10,303 bases of DNA, from positions 1 through 10,303 of the forward strand of contig CAOKJJ010000176.1 of the NCBI GenBank assembly GCA_948468465.1, given 5' to 3'. Source of the stretch: an uncultured Eubacterium sp. GTDB taxonomy: Bacteria; Bacillota_A; Clostridia; Lachnospirales; Lachnospiraceae. Position 1 is the first letter of the stretch, and every line of letters begins with the position of its first letter. This document shows, piece after piece, positions 1-8,010 of this stretch. The position numbers and the translations under genes are program-made. Under the pieces are notes generated by a model, which was not told the origin of the DNA, ran no database searches, and saw only the letters and a list, made by a program, of their open reading frames with translations.

Positions 1-30
1 CATTAATAAAGATACCATTCGTTTTTTCAT
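1..30 (-). CDS. Start of a probable sugar ABC solute-binding lipoprotein (partial)
   Basis: Only the first ten codons are in the window, reading MKKRMVSLLM, before the gene runs off the left edge. The start at 30 is set by an AAGGAGG ribosome binding site five bases upstream. A basic Lys-Lys-Arg N-terminus leading into hydrophobic residues is what a Sec signal peptide would begin with. The gene follows two sugar ABC permease genes on the same strand, so an extracellular solute-binding protein is the expected product; this rests on position and signal-like start, not on any domain. The reading frame is open back to an ATG at 79-81, but that codon has no Shine-Dalgarno sequence, so it was not chosen. 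In this operon the binding protein would come last rather than first. Confidence 0.6.
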   Translation of the reverse strand, partial: MKKRMVSLLM

Positions 31-80
31 AGCTTCCTCCTTTTTACGTTTCTGCCAGTTTTTCAACATAGCTTTTTTCA

Positions 81-93
81 TGACATTTTGTCA
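81..93. repeat. Short perfect inverted repeat TGACATTTTGTCA
   Basis: Five-base arms TGACA/TGTCA around a three-base centre, upstream of the partial gene at the left edge. It could be a weak hairpin or a protein site. It does not resemble the TTGTATGA operators at 8011-8224, and nothing else supports a function. Confidence 0.25.
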
Positions 94-105
94 CTTTATA
101 ATATC

Positions 106-126
106 AATGCACCGCCCGCGCGCACT
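106..126 (-). other. GC-rich stem-loop between permease and binding-protein genes
   Basis: A GC-rich patch in AT-rich surroundings can fold, on the minus-strand transcript, as AGUGCGC / GGUGCAUU-type pairing: seven base pairs including two G-U pairs, with a seven-base loop. No T-run follows, so it is not a normal terminator. It sits in the gap between the stop of the permease (135) and the start at 30. By analogy with other sugar ABC operons it could protect or process the mRNA to set the amount of binding protein, but that is inference. Confidence 0.3.
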
Positions 127-134
127 AATATTTC

Positions 135-965
135 TCATCCCTTTACCGCACCTGCCGTCAATCCTTCTATCAGATTTTTTCCTAATAGAAGGAATATGAT
201 CAGTGTTGGAATCGTTACTATAATAGATGCGGCTCCCATCTGGTTCCAATAAGTTCCAAATTCTGTTATAAATCTGGATAATCCGATTGAAATTGTGTAT
301 CTGTCTTCACTTGTAAGGAGAATCAGGCTATACAGATATTCGTTCCAGGCACACATGAATGAATACACTCCAACCGCTGCAATTCCTGGTTTTGAAATCG
401 GAAGGATCACTTTTGTAAATATTTTGAATGGCCCGCAGCCGTCAATTCTTGCAGCCTCTTCCAATTCCTTCGGCACCCCTCTGAAGTAGCCGTACATCAT
501 CCAGATCGAAAATGCCAGACTGATCGTTGTATAGAGAAGCATCAATCCTACATGTGTATCATACAATCCATAGCTCCGATATGTGGAAAACAGCGGAATG
601 ATGATGGATGTACTTGGAAACATTTGTGCAACCAATACAAGCATCAGAATCACTCTTTTCAATGGAAACCTGAACTTTGCAAATCCATATGCAGCCATAC
701 TGGAAACCAGCATTCCCAGAATAGTAGCGACGATCGATATTTTAAGCGAATTTATTATATATTTTGGAAATGGTTTCTGTATCCATACTTCGTAATAGGA
801 AGCAAAGGAAAATTTTTCCGGCCAAAGTGTTACAGGAATTTTCAACAGTTCTGTCATACTTTTTCCCGATGTTATGAACATCCAAAATAATGGAAACAAA
901 GCAATAAAGAGAATCAACGCCAATCCAATTATTTTCAAAGTACGAATAATTGTTTTTTTCATCAT
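135..965 (-). CDS. Carbohydrate ABC transporter permease, MalG type
   Basis: An inner-membrane subunit of a CUT1-type sugar importer, 276 aa, the usual length for MalG-like permeases. About six hydrophobic segments are visible, the first at roughly residues 12-33 and the last near 245-265. The EAA loop that docks the ATPase is clear: E170-A-A with D175-G, then I-L-P around 187-189. The start at 965 follows GGAGG by six bases; a second in-frame ATG at 962 is a possible alternative. It begins one base after the stop of the MalF-type gene, so the two are probably translationally coupled and form the heterodimeric channel. The imported substrate cannot be read from the permease; the neighbouring GH106-like enzyme suggests an oligosaccharide or glycoside. 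Confidence 0.93.
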   Translation of the reverse strand: MMKKTIIRTLKIIGLALILFIALFPLFWMFITSGKSMTELLKIPVTLWPEKFSFASYYEVWIQKPFPKYIINSLKISIVATILGMLVSSMAAYGFAKFRFPLKRVILMLVLVAQMFPSTSIIIPLFSTYRSYGLYDTHVGLMLLYTTISLAFSIWMMYGYFRGVPKELEEAARIDGCGPFKIFTKVILPISKPGIAAVGVYSFMCAWNEYLYSLILLTSEDRYTISIGLSRFITEFGTYWNQMGAASIIVTIPTLIIFLLLGKNLIEGLTAGAVKG

Positions 966-966
966 C

Positions 967-1875
967 CTATGCCTCCTCTTCTTTTGTTGCCTTTGTCATT
1001 TTCAGATAAATCAAAGCGAATACCATGATAATCGCAAACTGAATTACCGAATATGCGGATGCCTCACCAAATCTGAATTTCTGGAATGCAGTTTTGTAAA
1101 TAGTCATGGGCAATGTCGTGCTGGAAACTCCGGGTCCGCCGGCAGTCAATATATTGATGATTCCAAATCCGTTCATTGTCCAGATTGCTGCCATCAAAGA
1201 ACAGATCGACAGTACGTATTTTAAATTCGGCAATGTGACATACCAGAATTTTTTTATTCCGTTGCATCCGTCAATCGCGGCTGCCTCATAAAGCCCTCTG
1301 TCAATTCCCTGAAGTCCTGCAGATAGCATAATGGTTACATACGGATAGGTCCGCCATATATATACAAAGCAAACCGAGGCAAGCGCCATAGATTCGGAAA
1401 AAAATTGTATATGCTCCGGTAATATATTTGAATATTCTACCAATATGGAATTGACCAGTCCTTTTTCACCATCCAATATCCATCTCCATAAAGCTCCGAC
1501 TACAACCTCCGGCAGTACCCATGGCATAAACACCAATGCCCTTATCATGTTTTTTCCATATCGTACCGTATTCAGAAAAATTGCAAACATCATGGAGATC
1601 ACAACCGTGATACCAGTTACTACAACAGCAAAAATTATCTCATTTTTGAGGATGATTCCAAAATTCTCATTTGCAAATAATTTTTTAAAGTTTACAAATC
1701 CAATAAAATGATATTCCCAGCTTTTCAAAATATTAAAATCAGTAACGCTGTACCAAAATCCGTGAACCATCGGAATAAACAATAAGCCAATAAGTAAGAC
1801 CAACGCAGGTGCAATAAAAAGGTACCCTCTTACAGCTTCCCAAAAAAGTAATTTTGACATTTTTTTCTTTTTCAT
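967..1875 (-). CDS. Carbohydrate ABC transporter permease, MalF/UgpA type
   Basis: The partner permease of the same importer, about 302 aa from the chosen start. A lysine-rich N-terminus precedes the first membrane segment, followed by further hydrophobic segments. The ATPase-docking loop reads E197-A-A-A-I-D-G and later T-L-P at 214-216. The ATG at 1875 is preferred because GGGAGG lies five bases upstream, overlapping the stop codon of the GH106-like gene. A longer frame begins with TTG at 1896, overlaps that gene and lacks a better ribosome site. Spacing to the next gene is one base. No gene for the cytoplasmic ATPase is present, as is common in Bacillota where one MsmX-like ATPase serves many importers. 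Confidence 0.93.
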   Translation of the reverse strand: MKKKKMSKLLFWEAVRGYLFIAPALVLLIGLLFIPMVHGFWYSVTDFNILKSWEYHFIGFVNFKKLFANENFGIILKNEIIFAVVVTGITVVISMMFAIFLNTVRYGKNMIRALVFMPWVLPEVVVGALWRWILDGEKGLVNSILVEYSNILPEHIQFFSESMALASVCFVYIWRTYPYVTIMLSAGLQGIDRGLYEAAAIDGCNGIKKFWYVTLPNLKYVLSICSLMAAIWTMNGFGIINILTAGGPGVSSTTLPMTIYKTAFQKFRFGEASAYSVIQFAIIMVFALIYLKMTKATKEEEA

Positions 1876-1885
1876 AAGTACCTCC

Positions 1886-4800
1886 CTATAGGCCAAATTT
1901 TACAAAATGGTATTTTTCGGACCATACATTTCTGCTGTCATTTTTAAAAGGACTTGGAACAGGAGTAAAATCTGCAGGCCACACCGCGTACAATTCACCG
2001 TCTATGTGGTGATGCGGCCCAAATAAGTTTCTGTTAGATGCATACAGTTCTAATACAATTTCATTTTCTCCGGGATGAATATAATCTGTAATATCACATT
2101 CATATGGTTTCCAGAATATTTTCTTCAAAAAGCTGCCGTTTACATAAAGATTCGCACACATAGCATGTAAACGAAATAATTTATATATATATCTTTTATT
2201 TTTGTTAGAAACAATCTTTACTCCTTTTGAATCATCAAATTCATGAATATAAATTTTCTGTGCCAATTTTATTTTTCCTGCAAAAAAGCAAAATCCCTGA
2301 CTCGTAAAATCATCACTATAGACATAGTTCGGCATTTCCCTGATTGAAAATGTATCGTCTGAAATCAATTCTTTTCTCCAGGAATACGTAAATCCATTAT
2401 GATTAAATATCCCAAAATCGCCCAGAAGATAGCTATTTTCAATTTCTGTATTAAAGGTAAGTTTATTACGTTCTGTCTCCAATACATCCTTTCCAAACAA
2501 GACATCGTAGACTTTTTGATCCTGATAAAAGTAAATCTCTAAAATGATTTCATTCATATCTTTTTGCAGAAACGGTAATATATCAAACTTATGAAATGCC
2601 TTATCTTTCCACCATCCATTGCTTTTAATTTCTGTAATTTGTCCGTTTATGGATGCTTTCAATATATCCAATCCTTCCGCAATTAAATACATATTTTTAC
2701 ACTTTTCCGGCTCCATTTCCATACAAAACTGAAACTTTAAAGAAACCGGAACCGGCTTTTTTTCTTGAAGCAAAATATCCATAAGACGGATCAATGGTAT
2801 CCTTTTCTGCCATTCTCCAGAGTCTATTTTGTATACACAAGAGTCTAACGTCATGGAATTAAAATCGCATTTTTGAACTTTCCAAATTCCTTCTGCAGAG
2901 AGCGTGATCTGATCTTTGCTTTTTTCTATCTTTTCTGCTTTTTTTGATTTTCTATTATTTGACGTTCTTTTTTCTAAAACAAGAATTGCTCCTTCCATCT
3001 CCTGCAGCGTTAAATGGAAAAATGTACTGTTCTTTTTCTGTTCTGAATAATAAAAATTCACCTTATTCTCGAATGGATCATAAATACTTACAATCCAATT
3101 TCCAGAGACTGTCACACGATTTTTCGTAATTTTGTTTTTGTTCAGGTTCACAATATATAAATATGTCTTATTTCCGGCACATTCTTTTCTCAGTTGATAA
3201 TGAACTCCCTGAGTCTCAACTCCATTTTCAGAAATAGAGACTGTCCATTCTAAATCAATTTTTAATCTGCTTTTTAAATTGGAAAGCCTGACCGGAATTA
3301 CGGAATGATTTAATTGATCCAAAATATGCGGATTTTGCTCTCCGCTGATATAATCAGGCATTTTTCCAACAGAATATATTTTTCCGCCATGCTTAACAAA
3401 CTCAAATAATAAATCTGCCGTTGTTTTCTCAATGTTCATCATATCTGGAATAACAACTGCTTTATAAGTACAATCCCCTACTATAAAAAAATTATCCTTT
3501 ATTTTTCCATACTTCCGAATGATTTCTTCATCTCCGTAATGATAATCTATATGGTAATCTGACATGGACTGAGAAATTTCTTCGAATGCCTGTCCGTATT
3601 CTATGATTTCTTTTGATTCTTCTCCGTTATAAAGCATCCATGCACTGTGCATCGGATGAAGAAGAATTACTTCAGCCCCTGATGTTCCTTCGGAAAGAAT
3701 TTTTCCAATTCTTGCAAAATAATCATTAAAATATTTGTATTCATTCCACCAGCTCTGCTGATAGAACAGCGAAGGCGGAAAATCCCGTTTGCGTTCCCCG
3801 AGGATCGTATAACTCTGCAGATGCTGGCACATCCGATTGACGCCGTTGACATACTGCCACTGTGCAATCCACTTTAATTCTTCCGGTGTACAATCCCATC
3901 CTGTCATTGCAAACATTTCGGATATTACAAATTTTTTGCCCAACTGGGCGGCGGCGCTTCCAACCTGCTTTGGAGTCAGTGGAGAAGAAATCCTTCTTCT
4001 CAGCCAATCTATGCCAGGCATATCCATATATTCATAAGACGGCATCACTCCCGCTGTCGCCTGCATCTGCATCAAAAGGGAATCTTCCCGCATCAGATGT
4101 CCTGTCATCATACAGTTATTTTTCTTGCACCACTCATAAATGGTTTTACAAAATCCTTCCGTATACATCTGTGATATTGTTTTCCAAAAATCACAGCGGT
4201 ATTTTTGATATCCTAATACTTCACGAAACAGCGCAGTATAAGCTATCTGCGGATTGTAACCGCAGTTCTTTTCAAACATTTCTTCCAAACAGATAGAATA
4301 TGGTATCTTCAATTTGGCAAATTGGGGTTCATCTGTAAAAAATCCGGGAATTACCTTTCCGATTTCATCTGAAAATCTGTTCAGATATTTCTCATGTGTT
4401 ACTTCTAAAAATTTTTCAATTACTTTTGGATTTAATACATCTACATAATACGGATTGATTTTTTCATAAACAACATAAAGAAACTGAGTGTCATCTTCTA
4501 TTTTTTCTTCGATGTTTTCCTTCGTGTCTCCCAGATAGCAGCCCGACTCATCATAGATACCAAGGATTTTTTGCTGCCAGTCTATGTTTTCTAATATTTC
4601 CCTTTCCTGTTCCATCCAACGCATATGATAATAAGATCCCAGGGAGGTAACCCTCCCTCCGGCAAATCCGCTCGGCCATCCTTCTTCATCATAAAGCCAG
4701 GCTTCCATCCCCAGTTTTTCCGCTTCTTCTATGGAACATTGTATAGCCTGCATCCATTCTTCACCGAGATATTTTGTTTTCAGTCCGCCTCTTGCATGCA

Positions 4801-4945
4801 TGAAAAACCCGCCGATTCCCTGCTGATGCATTTGCCGGATCTGCCGCCTTAATTCCTCCTGATCCAGCTTATCATTCCAGGACCAAAACGGAAGAGAACG
4901 GTATTCATTCGGAATTTCTTCCATCTGTTTTTCAAATACATTCAT
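1886..4945 (-). CDS. Large GH106-like glycoside hydrolase, cytoplasmic
   Basis: A 1019-aa protein with the hallmarks of the glycoside hydrolase 106 (alpha-L-rhamnosidase) group. The N-terminal barrel opens with PFWSWNDKLD (19-28), then GIGGFFMHARGG (43-54) and WLYDEEGWPSGFAGG (83-97). Acidic motifs T204-D-E-P and I-S-E343-M are candidate catalytic positions, judged by their setting only. The C-terminal end carries a GH2-like sugar-binding jelly-roll: V935-N-G, a WKPYECDITDYIHPGENE stretch (945-962) and FGPHHH (975-980). No signal peptide or membrane anchor is visible, so it should act inside the cell on an imported glycoside. The start at 4945 has AGGAGA ten bases upstream, inside the end of the dehydrogenase gene. 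Known GH106 enzymes release rhamnose, but this branch is poorly characterised and the true substrate may differ. Confidence 0.85.
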   Translation of the reverse strand: MNVFEKQMEEIPNEYRSLPFWSWNDKLDQEELRRQIRQMHQQGIGGFFMHARGGLKTKYLGEEWMQAIQCSIEEAEKLGMEAWLYDEEGWPSGFAGGRVTSLGSYYHMRWMEQEREILENIDWQQKILGIYDESGCYLGDTKENIEEKIEDDTQFLYVVYEKINPYYVDVLNPKVIEKFLEVTHEKYLNRFSDEIGKVIPGFFTDEPQFAKLKIPYSICLEEMFEKNCGYNPQIAYTALFREVLGYQKYRCDFWKTISQMYTEGFCKTIYEWCKKNNCMMTGHLMREDSLLMQMQATAGVMPSYEYMDMPGIDWLRRRISSPLTPKQVGSAAAQLGKKFVISEMFAMTGWDCTPEELKWIAQWQYVNGVNRMCQHLQSYTILGERKRDFPPSLFYQQSWWNEYKYFNDYFARIGKILSEGTSGAEVILLHPMHSAWMLYNGEESKEIIEYGQAFEEISQSMSDYHIDYHYGDEEIIRKYGKIKDNFFIVGDCTYKAVVIPDMMNIEKTTADLLFEFVKHGGKIYSVGKMPDYISGEQNPHILDQLNHSVIPVRLSNLKSRLKIDLEWTVSISENGVETQGVHYQLRKECAGNKTYLYIVNLNKNKITKNRVTVSGNWIVSIYDPFENKVNFYYSEQKKNSTFFHLTLQEMEGAILVLEKRTSNNRKSKKAEKIEKSKDQITLSAEGIWKVQKCDFNSMTLDSCVYKIDSGEWQKRIPLIRLMDILLQEKKPVPVSLKFQFCMEMEPEKCKNMYLIAEGLDILKASINGQITEIKSNGWWKDKAFHKFDILPFLQKDMNEIILEIYFYQDQKVYDVLFGKDVLETERNKLTFNTEIENSYLLGDFGIFNHNGFTYSWRKELISDDTFSIREMPNYVYSDDFTSQGFCFFAGKIKLAQKIYIHEFDDSKGVKIVSNKNKRYIYKLFRLHAMCANLYVNGSFLKKIFWKPYECDITDYIHPGENEIVLELYASNRNLFGPHHHIDGELYAVWPADFTPVPSPFKNDSRNVWSEKYHFVKFGL

Positions 4946-4951
4946 TGATTT

Positions 4952-6046
4952 TCATCTCCTGCCGCAAATGCACTCTATTGATTTTCTTAAATACTCCAAA
5001 TTTTCTTTACTTTTTTCTACAAAGCTGGTCTGCAGTAAATATTGATATATTATTTCTTTGTTTTTTTCTGTTTCTGGAACACCCAGCTCCTGAAGTCTCA
5101 CAGGCATCTGCATCTTTTTCATAAAATCCACAAATTCCGGAATCTGATTTTCCTGTCTGTTGTATGCCAACTGAAGAATCAACGAAGTTCCGACAATTTC
5201 ACCGTGCAGAAAACCGAGCCCTTCTATTGTAAAATACTTACGCACAGCATAATACATTTCGTGCGCAAGGGCAGTCTGGCCAAGCGCTTTGGAACTCCCG
5301 CTGATAAATCCGGTCAATGCAAAATTGATATATAAATAATCATGTACTTCTTTACTTATTCTGTGTTCTTCGATATCTATATATATTTTTTGATAATTAC
5401 GTTTCAATTCATCATAGATATATTGTGACAACAGATATGCGGTATAAAGTTCAAAGCTCATGTTTTCTTTTTGAACTTCCGGATGGCCGTTCCGTATCTC
5501 AACGACCTTTGCCATGGAATCCAGCATACCGGCCGCCGCATATCTGGGTGGCTGCTGTACCATAATCTGTTCATCTATGATAATGGAATTTACTTCATAA
5601 TCATGATAAAAATTTCCGTTCTTTGTACCAAGTGCTTTTCCATTTTCCTCATACATCACACTCATAGGCGTATATGCCGCGCAGGTCGCGGATGATGTAG
5701 GAATCGTAACAACCGGCAATTGTGCTTTATGTGCAGCCGCTTTTGAAAGATCCATGATCCTTCCGCCGCCGATGCCTGCGATTACATCAAAACCATGTTC
5801 TAAAGCGTATTCTGAAAAACGATCTGCAGCCTGCCAGGTTGTATATCCATTATATTCCAGGAACTGATACTTCAGATTATTCTGTTTTAACTGCCTGCTT
5901 AGATCCTGCTTTAGAATGGATATTGCCCTTGGGCCTCCCAGTATAAGTATATTCTGTCCGTATCGCGCAATCTCCTGACCTGATTTTTCTATGGCTCCGG
6001 GCATTTGGATATACCGTCCTGCCCCTAATTTGTATGCAATATCCAT
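4952..6046 (-). CDS. GldA-like metal-dependent alcohol/polyol dehydrogenase (copy 1)
   Basis: A 364-aa member of the iron-containing alcohol dehydrogenase / glycerol dehydrogenase superfamily. The NAD-binding half contains GIGGGRIMD (91-99) and IPTSSATCAAYTP (115-127). The three expected metal ligands are present: D176 in the AGMLDSMAK stretch, H262 in ALAHE and H281 in FLHGE, so it should be catalytically competent. It probably interconverts an aldehyde or ketone and an alcohol using NAD(H); the substrate is not identifiable. The ATG at 6046 is chosen because GAGGAG lies seven bases upstream and the conserved fold starts right after it; the frame is open further upstream. It is followed six bases later by the GH106-like gene, whose ribosome site lies within its last codons. 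Glycerol-1-phosphate dehydrogenase-like activity is an alternative in this superfamily. Confidence 0.88.
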   Translation of the reverse strand: MDIAYKLGAGRYIQMPGAIEKSGQEIARYGQNILILGGPRAISILKQDLSRQLKQNNLKYQFLEYNGYTTWQAADRFSEYALEHGFDVIAGIGGGRIMDLSKAAAHKAQLPVVTIPTSSATCAAYTPMSVMYEENGKALGTKNGNFYHDYEVNSIIIDEQIMVQQPPRYAAAGMLDSMAKVVEIRNGHPEVQKENMSFELYTAYLLSQYIYDELKRNYQKIYIDIEEHRISKEVHDYLYINFALTGFISGSSKALGQTALAHEMYYAVRKYFTIEGLGFLHGEIVGTSLILQLAYNRQENQIPEFVDFMKKMQMPVRLQELGVPETEKNKEIIYQYLLQTSFVEKSKENLEYLRKSIECICGRR

Positions 6047-6074
6047 TCTCGTTCTCCTCACAGATTCATTATCT

Positions 6075-6088
6075 ATACCCTTGGGTAT
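6075..6088. repeat. 14-bp perfect palindrome ATACCCTTGGGTAT in intergenic gap
   Basis: Six-base arms with a two-base centre, lying in the 55-base gap between the second aldolase gene and the dehydrogenase. As RNA it would form only a five-pair stem with a CAAG loop and no T-run follows, so it is not a terminator. It may be an mRNA processing element or a protein-binding site; it does not match the TTGTATGA operators of the locus. Confidence 0.35.
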
Positions 6089-6101
6089 CAAAATAAAACA
6101 A

Positions 6102-7022
6102 TTAAAGCTTTCCGATGTCTTTCAGAATTGCCTTTGTCACGTTCATCTCTTCTTCCGTAGCCGGTGCCAACGGACCTCTTGCAGAACCAAGCCTGATCCC
6201 TGTAACCAACTCTATTGCCGGTCGCATAATAGAGTTTGGCAAAATCCTTCCATTCTGTCCCGTAGATTTGCAGAACCGGTACATGGGAACAAACAACGCG
6301 TTTGCTTCTTCATTTTTTCCTTCAGCAAAACATTTAAAAATCTTGCGGATTTCATGGCCGAATATATGCGCGCCGCCGCTTACCAGTCCCATTGCTCCCT
6401 GTACAATCGTAGGAAGAAGCATTACATCATCCCCGTTATAGATTGCAAAATCCGGATCAATATCTTTTGTAGCAAGGAAAAAATCTGTAACCTGGGTTGG
6501 ATTGATGCCTGCCTCATCTTTTACTCCAACAATATTTTCAATTTCAGAAAGTTTTCCAACTGTTTCCGCTTCCATGTTAACCCCGACAAAAATGGGAATA
6601 TTGTAAAGCAGTATGTCGCAGGATGTGCTTTCAGCAATTGCTTTAAAATGATTGTAAATTCCCTGCTGTGTCGGCTTATTATAGAATGGGCAGACAATCA
6701 GACAGGTCTTAATTCCAAGCTTTTCCGCTTCCTTTGTCAGTGCGATTGTTTCTTTCGTTGATGCGCATCCTGTACCTGCTATCACAGGTTTTCTTCCATC
6801 AGCCGTCTTTACCGCCGTTTCCATCAGCTTTACTCTTTCTTCAAAGGTCAAAAGACTTGCTTCCCCTGTCGTACCTGTAACGATCAGGGAATCACACAGA
6901 TCATTGTGGATTAAGTACTCAATCAGTTCTGCATATGTGTCATAATTTACTTCTTCGTTTTCATCATATGGCGTGATAAGCGGTAAAAGAATCTGACCAT
7001 ATTTTTCTACAAATTTGTTCAT
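6102..7022 (-). CDS. DapA/NAL-family pyruvate-dependent aldolase or lyase (copy 1)
   Basis: A 306-aa class I aldolase of the dihydrodipicolinate synthase / N-acetylneuraminate lyase superfamily, a cytoplasmic TIM barrel. It shows the G50-T-T-G-E motif that positions pyruvate, Y114 in CPFYNKPTQQG, Y140 in LLYNIP and the Schiff-base lysine K168 in VGVKDEAG. The position five residues after Y140, arginine in E. coli DapA (R138, binds the aspartate-semialdehyde carboxylate), is F145 here. With its catabolic context this argues against lysine biosynthesis and for cleavage of a 2-keto-3-deoxy sugar acid or similar. The ATG at 7022 is preferred, with GGAGG five bases upstream; in-frame ATGs at 7034 and 7058 have poorer ribosome sites. 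Automated annotation would likely call it dapA; I leave the symbol empty. Confidence 0.88.
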   Translation of the reverse strand: MNKFVEKYGQILLPLITPYDENEEVNYDTYAELIEYLIHNDLCDSLIVTGTTGEASLLTFEERVKLMETAVKTADGRKPVIAGTGCASTKETIALTKEAEKLGIKTCLIVCPFYNKPTQQGIYNHFKAIAESTSCDILLYNIPIFVGVNMEAETVGKLSEIENIVGVKDEAGINPTQVTDFFLATKDIDPDFAIYNGDDVMLLPTIVQGAMGLVSGGAHIFGHEIRKIFKCFAEGKNEEANALFVPMYRFCKSTGQNGRILPNSIMRPAIELVTGIRLGSARGPLAPATEEEMNVTKAILKDIGKL

Positions 7023-7093
7023 ATTATCCTCCATATCCTTTACTTTTTTCTTATCCAAAACCTGATTTCCGTATATCCGCGGGCTGTTTTATT

Positions 7094-7113
7094 GATTCAA
7101 ATACACTTAAATC
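7094..7113. repeat. Weak stem-loop between the two aldolase genes
   Basis: GATTCAAA and CTTAAATC pair over eight positions (two as G-U on the minus-strand transcript) around a four-base loop, in the 106-base gap between the two aldolase genes. It lacks a downstream T-run on the coding strand. No convincing promoter was found in this gap, so the two aldolase genes are treated as one operon. Confidence 0.25.
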
Positions 7114-7128
7114 CGGTTTTTTCACTTA

Positions 7129-7995
7129 TTAAAATAAACTTTTCCGAATCGCTTCTTTATCAGATTCAGATAAATATGTAATAGGACTTCTGCAAAATCC
7201 AACTTCCCTTCCGATCAGTTCTAATGCGTATTTTAACCGGATCGGAAATTGGGTTCCTCCAAGATTCTGCCACTTCATATACAATGAATTTTGAATCTTA
7301 AACCCTTCCTCATGCTTTCCTTCTTCAGCGCACTGCCACATTCTGCAGCACTCATCTGGAAATAAGGAGAGAATTGCGCTGATCGCTCCGGACGCTCCCA
7401 ACTCAAAACAGGTAAAAATCATGTCGTCTGTTGCCGCATATACCTTTCCTTTATTGCCGGAATACATAATATCCTCGTAAAGAGTCTGAATCCCGCCTGT
7501 GCTTTGTTTTATTCCGACGATATAATCTGTTTCATCCAGAAGCTTTGTATATAACCTGGCACTGATCGTATTCTGTGGAATCACATTATAGATAATGACT
7601 GGTAATTGTACTTCCTCCGAAATTGTTTTGTAAAAATCAAACATTCCTTCTTCATTCGGAACCAAAACATTGTATGCCGTCGGAGTCACCATGACAGCAT
7701 CCGCTCCTGCTTCCTTTGCCGCTAATCCCGCCATTACTGCTGCACGGGTACAGGTTCTCATAACTCCGCATACCAACGGCTGGTCTGATCCCAAGACAGA
7801 TTTTCCGGTTTTTACTAATATTTTTAACTCCTCATCTGTTAAAGTAGGGCCTTCACCGGTACTCCCTGCAACGCTGATCCCATTAGAACCGGAATCCAGG
7901 CATATCTTCATCTCACGTTTTAGCAAGTCAATATGAATGTCCCCATTTTTTTTAAATGGCGTTACAATTGGTGGAATAATTCCATTAAGATTCAT
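7129..7995 (-). CDS. DapA/NAL-family pyruvate-dependent aldolase or lyase (copy 2), first gene of operon
   Basis: A 288-aa TIM-barrel class I aldolase of the same superfamily as its neighbour but clearly divergent. It begins MNLNGIIPPIVTPF, typical of the family. Visible features are G44-S-T-G-E, where the first threonine of the DapA GTTGE motif is serine as in N-acetylneuraminate lyase, Y108 in PTAYN, Y136 in IIYNVIPQNT and the Schiff-base lysine K163 in GIKQSTGG. The loop after Y136 differs from the usual YN-(V/I)-P-S-R and contains no DapA-type arginine. It probably forms or cleaves a pyruvate adduct such as a 2-keto-3-deoxy acid; substrate unknown. The ATG at 7995 has AGGAG seven bases upstream; a longer frame to 8055 would run through the promoter and operators and was rejected. 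Confidence 0.88.
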   Translation of the reverse strand: MNLNGIIPPIVTPFKKNGDIHIDLLKREMKICLDSGSNGISVAGSTGEGPTLTDEELKILVKTGKSVLGSDQPLVCGVMRTCTRAAVMAGLAAKEAGADAVMVTPTAYNVLVPNEEGMFDFYKTISEEVQLPVIIYNVIPQNTISARLYTKLLDETDYIVGIKQSTGGIQTLYEDIMYSGNKGKVYAATDDMIFTCFELGASGAISAILSLFPDECCRMWQCAEEGKHEEGFKIQNSLYMKWQNLGGTQFPIRLKYALELIGREVGFCRSPITYLSESDKEAIRKSLF

Positions 7996-8010
7996 AAATC
8001 TTCTCCTTTT

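Noticed and set aside
30..81. Alternative upstream start at 79-81 for the partial binding-protein gene
   Set aside because: It is in frame but has no Shine-Dalgarno sequence, while the ATG at 28-30 follows a perfect AAGGAGG and begins a normal signal peptide.
3862..4296. 144-codon open frame on the plus strand inside the GH106-like gene
   Set aside because: It is a shadow of the real coding strand, with no ribosome site and no domain.
5991..6761. Long open frame (256 codons) on the plus strand, opposite the dehydrogenase start and aldolase gene
   Set aside because: It is antisense to two well-supported genes, crosses their intergenic gap, has no ribosome site and its protein is rich in Cys, Asn and Arg with no recognisable domain.
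7023..7128. Possible internal promoter between the two aldolase genes (TTGAAT, 17 bases, GATATA)
   Set aside because: The -10 match is poor, and the genes make sense as one operon.
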